A DNA stretch of 64,000 nt from a virus, in the IMG/VR virus record IMGVR_UViG_3300022921_000004, positions 1 through 64,000 of that record. One strand, written 5' to 3'. The notes beneath the pieces are model-generated. The model saw only the letters and a list, made by a program, of their open reading frames with translations, was not told the origin of the DNA and did no database searches. The translations under genes were made by a program, and so were the position numbers. Shown piece by piece: positions 46,472-53,313 of the stretch (within the stretch, counting starts at the first letter, position 1; the number at the start of each line of letters is the position of its first letter).

Positions 46472-47482
46472 TTGTTTAAAAAAGCGGCAGTCTTTACTGA
46501 CATACATTTCGGCTTGAAAGGTAACAGCAAGGTTCACAACGACGATTGTGAAGAATTTGTAGATTGGTTTATCGAACAAGCAAAAGCTAACGGTTGTGAA
46601 ACTGGCATTTTCTGCGGAGATTGGCATCATAATCGAAATAGCCTTAATCTAACAACTATGGATGCTACTATTCGCAGTTTAGAAAAACTAGGGGCGGCAT
46701 TTGATAAATTTTATATGTTTGTAGGCAATCACGATTTGTATTACAAAGATAAACGAGATGTAAGTTCTACAATCTTTGGTAGACACATTCCAGGCGTTAC
46801 ATTAGTTGATGAGATTACTGAGTTTGATGATGTTGCACTTGTTCCTTGGCTAGTTGGCGAAGAATGGAAGAAGATTGAAAATATTAAATCTAAGTATATG
46901 TTTGGTCACTTTGAACTTCCTAGTTTTTATATGAATGCTATGGTGCAGATGCCTGATCATGGCGACTTGCGGCCAAGTCACTTTCAACATCAAGAATATG
47001 TGTTCAGTGGACATTTTCACAAACGTCAAGTACAAGGCAAAATTCATTACATAGGTAATGCATTTCCGCACAATTATGCTGATGCTGGCGATGACGAGCG
47101 AGGCATGATGATTCTTGATCGTGAAAACAACAAAGAACCCGAATATATCAATTGGTGGAATTGTCCTAAGTATCGCACAACTACACTAAGCAAACTATTA
47201 GATCCTAATTCAAATATTATTAAACCTAAAATGTATTTGAGAGTTACTATTGATTTACCTATTAGTTACGAAGAAGCACAGTTTATTAAAGAAACGTATA
47301 TTTCACAACATGGTTGTAGAGAAATTACTCTTATTCCGCAAAAACAAATTGAAGAAATTACTACAGACTTAGATATTTCAACGTTTGAAACTGTTGACGA
47401 AATTGTATCTAAAGAAATTGCAGAATTAGACACTGAAAATTTTAACAAAAAGATGTTGTTAGACATCTATAACGAGCTATAA
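46472..47482 (+). CDS. gp47: Recombination endonuclease subunit gp47 (SbcD/Mre11-like)
   Basis: The protein has 336 residues (T4: 339). It is the nuclease half of the gp46/gp47 complex that resects DNA ends for recombination-dependent replication. Metallophosphoesterase motifs are in order: D-I-H-F-G (10-14), G-D-W-H-H (49-53), G-N-H-D (85-88), G-H-F-E and S-G-H-F-H. Translation starts at TTG: AGAGG lies about 9 nt upstream and there is no in-frame ATG before the first catalytic Asp. It is followed one base later by gp46. Confidence 0.93.
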   Translation: MFKKAAVFTDIHFGLKGNSKVHNDDCEEFVDWFIEQAKANGCETGIFCGDWHHNRNSLNLTTMDATIRSLEKLGAAFDKFYMFVGNHDLYYKDKRDVSSTIFGRHIPGVTLVDEITEFDDVALVPWLVGEEWKKIENIKSKYMFGHFELPSFYMNAMVQMPDHGDLRPSHFQHQEYVFSGHFHKRQVQGKIHYIGNAFPHNYADAGDDERGMMILDRENNKEPEYINWWNCPKYRTTTLSKLLDPNSNIIKPKMYLRVTIDLPISYEEAQFIKETYISQHGCREITLIPQKQIEEITTDLDISTFETVDEIVSKEIAELDTENFNKKMLLDIYNEL

Positions 47483-47483
47483 A

Positions 47484-49256
47484 ATGATCCGTATTAAAGA
47501 CCTTACAGTTAAAAACTTTATGAGTGTGGGGAATCAGACTCAAGCAATTGATTTCAGCAAAGAAAAGTTAACATTAGTTCTTGGAGAGAACCTAGATCAA
47601 GGCGGAGACGACGCTGGTAGTAGAAACGGAACTGGTAAAACTACTATTATTAACGCCCTCTCTTATGCTTTGTATGGAACTGCATTAACTAACATCAAAC
47701 GCAATAACCTTATCAATAAAACAAACTCTAAAGGTATGGTTGTTTCTCTTGACTTTGAAAAGGACGGGGTTAATTATAAAATTGAAAGAGGTCGTAGTCC
47801 TACATTCTTAAAGTTTTATATTAACAGTCAAGAGCAAGAAGTAGAAGATGAATCGCAAGGCGACAGTCGTAAAACACAAGAATTTATTAATGACATGCTT
47901 GGCATGTCGCACGACATGTTTAAGCATATTGTAGCACTTAATACATATTCAGAACCATTCCTTGCAATGCGTCAAAACGATCAACGTGCTATCATTGAAC
48001 AATTATTAGGTATTACTATTCTGTCTGAAAAGGCAGACGCTCTTAAGGAGCAAGTTAGACAGACTAAAGAAGAAATTACAACTGAAACTCTTAAAATTGA
48101 TGCTGTTCAATCTGCAAACGAAAAGATTAGTTCAACAATTGAAAGTTTACAAAAAACGCAACGTGCTTGGCTTGCTAAAAAAGAACAAGACTGTACAAGA
48201 CTACAACAAGGTATTACAGAATTAGAACATTTAGATGTGGAAGCAGAATTAGAAGCACACGAAAATCTATCTAATTGGAACGAACATAACAACGCCATTT
48301 TGGCTCTTAAAAAAGAATTAAGCACGTTAGAGCCAGCACTGTTACGTGCTGACAAAAGTGTAGAAAAAGCAGAAAAAGACATCGAAAATCTTGAAGATGC
48401 AACTTGTTATACTTGTGGACAAGCATTACACGAAGATAAAAAAGAAGAAATTGCACAGCGCAAGAACAAAGAACTTGCGGATGCAATTGCTTATCAATCA
48501 GAGATTAATGTTAAGGTTAAAGACGTAATGCTTGCACTTAAAGAAATAGGTAACATTAACGGTAAACCTACTACATTTTACGAAACAGTCAAAGAAGCAT
48601 ACGAGCATAGACAAAACGTTGATAGTTTAAAACAAACACTTGATAATAAGAGACAAGAAGTTGATCCGTATCAAACACAAATCGATGAATTGAACAATAG
48701 TGCTATTCAACAAATTGACTGGACTCCTATTAATGAGCTTACTGGTTATAAGGAACACCAAGAATTCTTGTTAAAATTGCTTACTAACAAAGACAGTTTT
48801 ATTCGTAAGAAAATTATTGAACAAAACTTAGCATATCTAAACAACAGACTAACATATTATCTTGACCGTTTAGGGTTGCCGCATCAAGTTGTATTCCAAA
48901 ACGATTTGAATGTTGAGATTACACAACTAGGACAGGACTTAGACTTTGATAACTTGTCACGAGGCGAGCGCAATAGACTTATCTTAGGTATGAGTTTTGC
49001 ATTCCGTGATGTTTGGGAAAGTCTGTATCAAAATATTAACTTGTTGTTTATTGACGAGTTAATTGATAGCGGTATGGATACCGCTGGCGTAGAAGGATCA
49101 CTAGCAGTTCTTAAGAAAATTGCACGTGAAAGAGAAAAAAATATTTTCTTAATTTCACACAAAGACGAATTAGTAGGAAGAGTAAACACTATTCTTAAAG
49201 TTGTAAAAGAAAATGGCTTTACAAGTTACGAGAATGATGTTGAAGTTGTAGAATGA
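47484..49256 (+). CDS. gp46: Recombination endonuclease subunit gp46 (SbcC/Rad50-like)
   Basis: The protein has 590 residues (T4: 560). It is the SMC-type ATPase partner of gp47. Walker A is G-S-R-N-G-T-G-K-T (45-53). Coiled coils flank the zinc hook C-Y-T-C (308-311). Near the C-terminus come the ABC signature L-S-R-G-E-R and Walker B L-L-F-I-D-E-L. All key residues are present. It is co-transcribed with gp47 and its stop overlaps the next start (ATGA). Confidence 0.94.
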   Translation: MIRIKDLTVKNFMSVGNQTQAIDFSKEKLTLVLGENLDQGGDDAGSRNGTGKTTIINALSYALYGTALTNIKRNNLINKTNSKGMVVSLDFEKDGVNYKIERGRSPTFLKFYINSQEQEVEDESQGDSRKTQEFINDMLGMSHDMFKHIVALNTYSEPFLAMRQNDQRAIIEQLLGITILSEKADALKEQVRQTKEEITTETLKIDAVQSANEKISSTIESLQKTQRAWLAKKEQDCTRLQQGITELEHLDVEAELEAHENLSNWNEHNNAILALKKELSTLEPALLRADKSVEKAEKDIENLEDATCYTCGQALHEDKKEEIAQRKNKELADAIAYQSEINVKVKDVMLALKEIGNINGKPTTFYETVKEAYEHRQNVDSLKQTLDNKRQEVDPYQTQIDELNNSAIQQIDWTPINELTGYKEHQEFLLKLLTNKDSFIRKKIIEQNLAYLNNRLTYYLDRLGLPHQVVFQNDLNVEITQLGQDLDFDNLSRGERNRLILGMSFAFRDVWESLYQNINLLFIDELIDSGMDTAGVEGSLAVLKKIAREREKNIFLISHKDELVGRVNTILKVVKENGFTSYENDVEVVE

Positions 49257-49450
49257 ATGACGACACACACGATTTATTAACTAAAGCATATATGGCTTAC
49301 TTTAAGGCTAACGAAAAATTTGAGGCTAGAAATTCTGTGCGAACACATAGAGAAGCAAGAAGATGGTTAAGAGAGATACGTCTTTTAGCTAAAACTCGTA
49401 TGGACGAAATACACAATAAGCATAATTCCAAAAAAGAGGCAGACGAATAG
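49253..49450 (+). CDS. Small conserved-type protein downstream of gp46
   Basis: The protein has 65 residues, is helical and strongly charged (A-Y-M-A-Y-F-K-A-N-E-K-F, R-T-H-R-E-A-R-R-W-L-R-E-I-R). It overlaps gp46 by four bases, so its translation depends on gp46. Short proteins of this kind follow gp46 in other marine T4-like phages, as far as I recall. The basic helix could bind nucleic acid, but no domain is recognised. Confidence 0.75.
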   Translation: MNDDTHDLLTKAYMAYFKANEKFEARNSVRTHREARRWLREIRLLAKTRMDEIHNKHNSKKEADE

Positions 49451-49471
49451 GCACACAATGTAAGTATACTC

Positions 49472-49921
49472 ATGCAGTGGACTTACAAAGGACAAACAAT
49501 TGACACGATACCAGACGAGTATGAAGGCTTTGTTTATCTTATCACAAATACCACTACAGGCCAGAAATACATAGGCAAAAAACTAGCAAGATTTAAAACT
49601 ACTAAGCCACCCTTAAAAGGCAAGAAAAATAAACGCAGAGGCAGTAAAGAATCAGACTGGCGAGACTATTGGGGATCATCAGACAGATTAAATGCAGACG
49701 TACAGGCACTAGGCCCAGAAAACTTCACAAGAGAAATATTATACCTATGTAAAGGTAGGGGCGAAATGTCCTACATAGAGGCAAGAGAACAGTTTGATCG
49801 TAGAGTACTCGAAACAGATGAATACTATAATGGTATTATTAATGTTAGAGTCGGCGGATCAGACAAACTCAAACAGGCATTGCTAGAACATCACATCCAG
49901 GCAAAACAATCCAACACTTAA
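49472..49921 (+). CDS. GIY-YIG family endonuclease
   Basis: The protein has 149 residues. The GIY-YIG nuclease core is visible as G-F-V-Y-L-I-T-N (19-26) and Q-K-Y-I-G-K-K (31-37), followed by a Lys/Arg-rich stretch and S-D-W-R-D-Y-W-G-S-S, then R-G-E-M-S-Y-I-E-A, whose acidic residue is a candidate metal ligand. T4 relatives are the Seg homing endonucleases. There is no separate DNA-binding domain, so it is shorter than a typical homing enzyme; a repair or recombination nuclease is also possible. The start (M-Q-W-T-Y) lacks a strong ribosome binding site. It lies directly before the structured non-coding block. Confidence 0.8.
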   Translation: MQWTYKGQTIDTIPDEYEGFVYLITNTTTGQKYIGKKLARFKTTKPPLKGKKNKRRGSKESDWRDYWGSSDRLNADVQALGPENFTREILYLCKGRGEMSYIEAREQFDRRVLETDEYYNGIINVRVGGSDKLKQALLEHHIQAKQSNT

Positions 49922-50270
49922 GGTTGGCGGGCCAGTTTGAAAATACCGCTGAGAAAAAGGTCCCCTGAGAAGGACACTCGTACACGTTGATCGACCACCA
50001 CTGTGAGGAAGCCATCAAAAGAATTGGGCTCACTGGTTGACGTAGATAGATTGTTGGCTGTCAAAAAACACAAACACAGTACATAAAAACTCTTTAGCAA
50101 TAGGAACGAAGCGAGAGGTAGTTGGAAACAACGATGTCGACGTAGGTTGGGAAAGGTCAGAGCCCATTGTACTTTGTGTATAAACAATTACCTACTTCCA
50201 AGTCTCGGCTGTGACGAACTCACATGAAGTTTTGAGATTAGATGGAACCGTAACAGGTTCCGTCTGACTG
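49922..50270 (+). ncRNA. Candidate structured non-coding RNA
   Basis: There is no credible gene here. By hand count 136 of the 300 bases 49921-50220 are G or C (45%), well above the roughly one third in flanking genes. Possible helices: a 12-bp hairpin 50238-50249 with 50256-50267 (loop GTAACA) that includes two G-U pairs valid only on the plus strand; GTTG-GAAA-CAAC at 50121-50132, a GNRA-type tetraloop; TGTGA/TCACA at 50210-50224; GTAGGT (50142-50147) with ACCTAC (50190-50195), enclosing ATTGT/ACAAT; and a long-range 7-bp pair, TGGGCTC (50025-50031) with GAGCCCA (50160-50166). The 5' and 3' ends are guesses. It does not match tRNA, tmRNA or RNase P RNA by eye. Confidence 0.5.
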
Positions 50271-50293
50271 AAACAATCTACATGAAGCAATTA

Positions 50294-50319
50294 CATTATT
50301 GCTATCGCAATAATGCTTT
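50294..50319 (+). terminator. Hairpin, possible terminator of GIY-YIG/ncRNA unit
   Basis: CATTATTGC-TATC-GCAATAATG forms a perfect 9-bp stem with a 4-nt loop, followed by CTTTAATT. The T tract is short and the stem AT-rich, so termination may be partial. It stands at the 3' end of the structured non-coding block. Confidence 0.45.
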
Positions 50320-50372
50320 AATTCATATCTATTACTTCTATCAACAAACGAAGTGTTATAGTTTGAGCGTTA

Positions 50373-50401
50373 GCGAAAACAAAATGAGCGTTAGCTCATT
50401 T
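50373..50401 (-). terminator. Rho-independent terminator after the small gene 50414-50599
   Basis: Read on the minus strand, AAATGAGC-TAAC-GCTCATTT is an 8-bp stem with a 4-nt loop, followed by TGTTTTCGCT; it begins 13 bp past the stop codon. A second copy of GAGCGTTAGC lies beside it at 50365-50374. It also separates the minus genes from the plus-strand block. Confidence 0.6.
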
Positions 50402-50413
50402 CAATCATATAGA

Positions 50414-50599
50414 TTAATGTAAATCAGGATCTCTTCCAAAACCTGGCTTTACTAAACTAATCTTGACTTCCTGATATGACAAAACTACTTCGGGTATTAC
50501 AGATAGCATATGACAAATATATTCATTTGCTTCATCTAATGAGTTGACAGTTTCGTATATGTGATCATTTTGATCAACAATATTATATCTTGTAATCAT
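50414..50599 (-). CDS. Small hypothetical protein
   Basis: The protein has 61 residues, beginning M-I-T-R-Y-N-I-V-D-Q-N-D-H-I-Y. The pattern suggests a beta hairpin, a helix (L-D-E-A-N-E-Y-I-C-H-M-L), another hairpin and a charged tail. It has no recognised family. It is supported as a gene by the terminator hairpin right after its stop and by the absence of competing frames. The ribosome binding site is weak. Confidence 0.55.
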   Translation of the reverse strand: MITRYNIVDQNDHIYETVNSLDEANEYICHMLSVIPEVVLSYQEVKISLVKPGFGRDPDLH

Positions 50600-50642
50600 A
50601 GTTGATTATTTAATATCATATAAAGTTTGAAAAAATACAAAC

Positions 50643-51260
50643 TTAATGATTAATGAAATCTCCAGTTTTTATTCTTTGTACACATTGATCATAATCGTCA
50701 TAGATACTAAACTGTAATTGTACTCTTATATCATCTGTGTCATTTCTAACACCATGGGGAACTTCTGTGTTTGTAATTGTAGGATGCTTTAAAGAATAAA
50801 AATGTGATCCTAAATAAAGATTTTCATTATGATCAGCATCATTGCCGTGGATATCTAGACCTTCTAAAATTTTATTTTCGTAAAAATCAATAGGAGCATC
50901 TTTACCTGCTGGGTGAATAGGAAACATAATACAAGCCTTACGAGAAAAGTCGATATGCGGCCTAAAAACAAATCCTGGTTTGTATACAACTATTGCAATA
51001 TTTCCGCTTCCAATTTTTTTAGTAATTGGGTTAAACATTTTTACTAATTTTTTAATAACAGGATAGGTTAGATAGTTATCTGACTTAATTGAACTAAACA
51101 GTCCGTGCGTGGCACGATCACGTATTGTACTATAATCAACTTCTTGATCCTTAATTTCGCTATAGAGTTGTTGTAATTCTTGTAAAGGATATTCGATATC
51201 TGTAATAGTATATGCGTATTTTTCTACGTTAGATGTTAGTTCTCTTCTATCAGTGAACAT
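50643..51260 (-). CDS. 2-oxoglutarate/Fe(II)-dependent oxygenase
   Basis: The protein has 205 residues. The double-stranded beta-helix iron site is visible: F-R-P-H-I-D (His102, Asp104) and P-H-G-V-R (His169), with Arg180 in R-V-Q-L-Q-F as the likely 2-oxoglutarate anchor. Many T4-like marine phages carry several such enzymes, generally of unknown substrate. The ATG at 51260 is chosen because GGAGA lies 4 nt upstream; the longer open frame runs over the promoter region and into the divergent gene. A late promoter (AATAAATA) lies 27 bp upstream, so it is probably a late gene acting on a virion or host component. Confidence 0.8.
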   Translation of the reverse strand: MFTDRRELTSNVEKYAYTITDIEYPLQELQQLYSEIKDQEVDYSTIRDRATHGLFSSIKSDNYLTYPVIKKLVKMFNPITKKIGSGNIAIVVYKPGFVFRPHIDFSRKACIMFPIHPAGKDAPIDFYENKILEGLDIHGNDADHNENLYLGSHFYSLKHPTITNTEVPHGVRNDTDDIRVQLQFSIYDDYDQCVQRIKTGDFINH

Positions 51261-51286
51261 CTTCTCTCCAATCATCATTATATAGG

Positions 51287-51294
51287 TATTTATT
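51287..51294 (-). promoter_or_regulatory. Late promoter AATAAATA (minus)
   Basis: The NATAAATA element lies on the minus strand 27 bp before the oxygenase start. It pairs with the divergent TATAAATA at 51326-51333 in the same 94-bp gap. Confidence 0.6.
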
Positions 51295-51325
51295 AAGAGG
51301 TAAATAAGTAAAATTGTTTTAAGAG

Positions 51326-51333
51326 TATAAATA
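51326..51333 (+). promoter_or_regulatory. T4-type late promoter TATAAATA (plus)
   Basis: This is an exact T4 late promoter element 22 bp before the start of 51355-52122, with the ribosome binding site AGGAG between them. It points to late expression of the internal-protein candidate. Confidence 0.75.
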
Positions 51334-51354
51334 TTACTGACAGGAGTATACAAT

Positions 51355-52122
51355 ATGAAAGTATTTGACATTTTAACAGAATCTAAGCAAGTTGATGAAG
51401 GTCCTATTAGATTTTTAAAGAGAACATTAGGAAAAAACACAGCTATGGGCAAAGCGGCTCAGCTTGATGTAGAAATTGAACAAGAAGCTAAAAATATCTT
51501 TAAAGATTTTTACGCTGTTGCTAAAAATTCTCCTAATGGTACAATGACAGCTAAAGGTTTAGCTGATTATCTAGTTGCTAAAGGATTTGTAAGCAAGCCT
51601 AGTGCAGTAATGTCTTATATTAATGCTGATCCTAGTATGGGTCGCAAAGTTGCTAAAGGTGCTAAAGCAGTTAATAAAGCAGTTAAAACCGGAGCAGACA
51701 AAGTAGGACAAGCGGCTAGAAGCATTAAGAAAAAACTTTCTCCTGAACCAACAAAACTTACTCCAGATCCTCGTCAGGCTGAATTAGATCTACAAAGTAT
51801 GTACAATGAAATGACCGAATCTCAACTAATGGAAGTTGATGCACAAATTAATAAAGCAACTGCAATGAAAGCTATCAAAAAATTCGTGCAACAAGGTATG
51901 GCCGCTGGTGTTAAGTCTGGCAGAACACCAACTCAAAAGAGTAGATTTGGTGATGCACCTACAACTTCTCCTGATCCAAAAGATAAAAAAACTAAAACTA
52001 AATCTTCAGGCGGTAATAAACTAGCAGATATGGGTGTTACCGTAGAAATTCAACAAGCTGTTGATGTTTTACGTAAAGCAGGATATGAAGTTATTGCACC
52101 AAAAGAAAAAGTAAACAGATAA
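51355..52122 (+). CDS. Candidate internal head protein with capsid targeting sequence
   Basis: The protein has 255 residues, Lys/Ala-rich and basic. It begins M-K-V-F-D-I-L-T-E-S. T4 internal proteins start with a targeting peptide of the form M-K-T-Y-Q-E-F-I-x-E, which the gp21 protease cuts after the glutamate; here L-T-E (7-9) followed by Ser fits the (L/I)-x-E cleavage rule. Such proteins are packed in the prohead and injected with the DNA. The middle has a basic helix-rich stretch (G-A-K-A-V-N-K-A-V-K-T-G-A-D-K) and a Pro/Lys/Thr linker; the C-terminus has a small folded segment. No enzyme motif is recognised. AGGAG lies 9 nt before the ATG; an exact late promoter precedes it. Confidence 0.6.
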   Translation: MKVFDILTESKQVDEGPIRFLKRTLGKNTAMGKAAQLDVEIEQEAKNIFKDFYAVAKNSPNGTMTAKGLADYLVAKGFVSKPSAVMSYINADPSMGRKVAKGAKAVNKAVKTGADKVGQAARSIKKKLSPEPTKLTPDPRQAELDLQSMYNEMTESQLMEVDAQINKATAMKAIKKFVQQGMAAGVKSGRTPTQKSRFGDAPTTSPDPKDKKTKTKSSGGNKLADMGVTVEIQQAVDVLRKAGYEVIAPKEKVNR

Positions 52123-52128
52123 ACGCTT

Positions 52129-52344
52129 TTACCAAAAATCTTTTCCAGTTTTTTTAGATTGTTCTAAGTTGTCTTTGATAACGTTGTTAATAATCTGACG
52201 ATCTTCAACAGTTAATTCGTATGCTTCGATAAGAGAAACTGCTCCTCGCATCCACCAGCAAGTTTTTACTAGCTCAGTTTTAATTTCCGTTACCTGTTTT
52301 TCTAGGATTTTAACCTCGGTTTGGATTTTATCGAGGTCCCACGT
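52129..52344 (-). CDS. Small protein after gp26-like gene, non-standard start
   Basis: An open frame without ATG, GTG or TTG start fills the gap between the gp26-like gene and the convergent plus gene. From ACG at 52344 it gives 71 residues: T-W-D-L-D-K-I-Q-T-E-V, a coiled-coil-like heptad segment, C-W-W-M-R-G-A-V-S-L-I-E-A-Y, E-D-R-Q-I-I-N-N-V-I, and the end K-D-F-W. AAGGA stands 5 nt before that ACG; ATT at 52350 is another candidate. The first in-frame ATG would leave about 41 residues and lose the helical half. The composition looks coding. It would be coupled to the gp26-like gene. The function may be a baseplate assembly factor, which is a guess from position. Confidence 0.6.
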   Translation of the reverse strand, partial: TWDLDKIQTEVKILEKQVTEIKTELVKTCWWMRGAVSLIEAYELTVEDRQIINNVIKDNLEQSKKTGKDFW

Positions 52345-52352
52345 TAAAATCC

Positions 52353-53237
52353 TTAGCCGAAAAAATTGCTTTGGTCAAACGTAACCGGAATTGAATATAC
52401 TTTAGGTGCACCGGCAGCAATTTCTTCTTCGGTCGCTTCAACATCAACAGGTGCTTGTGTAAACTTTGCTCTTTGATCTTTAATATGTTCTTGAATTTGA
52501 TTAAAAGTTTTTGCTTCACAGTTTGATAAGAATTCAGTTAAATGTATTCTGTTAGTTACTGCAACGTCATCCCCGTCGGGCTGTATTGCTGTAACACTTT
52601 CAATCATAACATTAAGATTAATATCTGTTAGTTTTCTAAAACTATCTTGAAATTGTTTAAGTTTTTGCCCGTCATCAAGTGAATTATCATTAACAATATT
52701 AAAAATTCTTTGTTGTTCAAATGCTTTAATACTTTGTTCAGTAGATGTTTTATATGATACTGGTTTAATTTCTACAGCAAACCCTTCAATTTGAAATGTA
52801 TCTTCAAAAGTAGTATTTGTATATTTGTCATAAAGATTTTGCAGATTAAATTGAAAATCTTTAGTAATTTCAGTATTAGGAATCTGCGTAGTCATATCAA
52901 TAGTTTCGCCAAAGCTAGCCATTCTGATTGCAATTAATATTGTATCTAAATCAATTGACGGTGTTTGCCATGCATCTTTAATAGCAGGAACACAACTCTG
53001 AATAACATCAACAGTTGCTTGACCGTTTAACAACGCATCAGGCGTTTTAAATGCAATTTCATCTCTTGCGGTCATTGCGTATACAGCAAACTCTCCTGAT
53101 TCAGGAATTTCAATAGAGCCAACTGGCCAATATTTTCCTTTACTTGGAAGTCTGATGTAAATTTTTGGTTGTCTTAAGTGTTTTGCTAGTGGATTTCCAC
53201 CAACGATCCCCGGTTTAGGGATATTATTATCTACCAT
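52353..53237 (-). CDS. gp26: Baseplate hub protein, gp26-type (T4_baseplate family)
   Basis: The protein has 294 residues (T4 gp26: 208). Family signatures: I-Y-I-R-L-P-S-K-G-K-Y-W, G-S-I-E-I-P-E-S-G-E, Y-A-M-T-A-R-D-E-I-A-F-K-T-P-D-A-L-L-N-G, V-I-Q-S-C-V-P and D-T-I-L-I-A-I-R-M-A-S-F-G. In T4 gp26 takes part in hub assembly. The last 90 residues are an extra, charged C-terminal part. AGGAG lies about 8 nt before the ATG, and a CATAAATA late promoter lies 42 bp upstream. It is separated from the rest of the baseplate genes and sits next to the tape measure gene on the opposite strand. Confidence 0.8.
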   Translation of the reverse strand: MVDNNIPKPGIVGGNPLAKHLRQPKIYIRLPSKGKYWPVGSIEIPESGEFAVYAMTARDEIAFKTPDALLNGQATVDVIQSCVPAIKDAWQTPSIDLDTILIAIRMASFGETIDMTTQIPNTEITKDFQFNLQNLYDKYTNTTFEDTFQIEGFAVEIKPVSYKTSTEQSIKAFEQQRIFNIVNDNSLDDGQKLKQFQDSFRKLTDINLNVMIESVTAIQPDGDDVAVTNRIHLTEFLSNCEAKTFNQIQEHIKDQRAKFTQAPVDVEATEEEIAAGAPKVYSIPVTFDQSNFFG

Positions 53238-53278
53238 GTTTATTACTCCTGCTAAATAATGTTATAGCCATGTTAAAC

Positions 53279-53286
53279 TATTTATG
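53279..53286 (-). promoter_or_regulatory. Late promoter CATAAATA (minus)
   Basis: The NATAAATA element lies on the minus strand 42 bp before the gp26-like start, inside the 76-bp divergent gap with the tape measure gene. Confidence 0.6.
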
Positions 53287-53313
53287 GCTTCTTATTATGT
53301 GAGTACTTAATAT

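Noticed and set aside
49918-50187. 89-residue minus-strand open frame across the non-coding block
   Set aside because: It lies antisense to the hairpin-rich region, has no ribosome binding site or family resemblance, and its composition follows the high G+C of the structured block.
49922-50290. tRNA, tmRNA, RNase P RNA or group I intron
   Set aside because: No T-loop, no acceptor stem ending in CCA, no tag reading frame, no RNase P conserved regions and no P7-like GACTA core could be found; flanking genes are not split exons.
50643-51452. Longer version of the oxygenase starting at 51452
   Set aside because: It would run across both late promoters and into the divergent gene; GGAGA directly before the ATG at 51260 decides the start.
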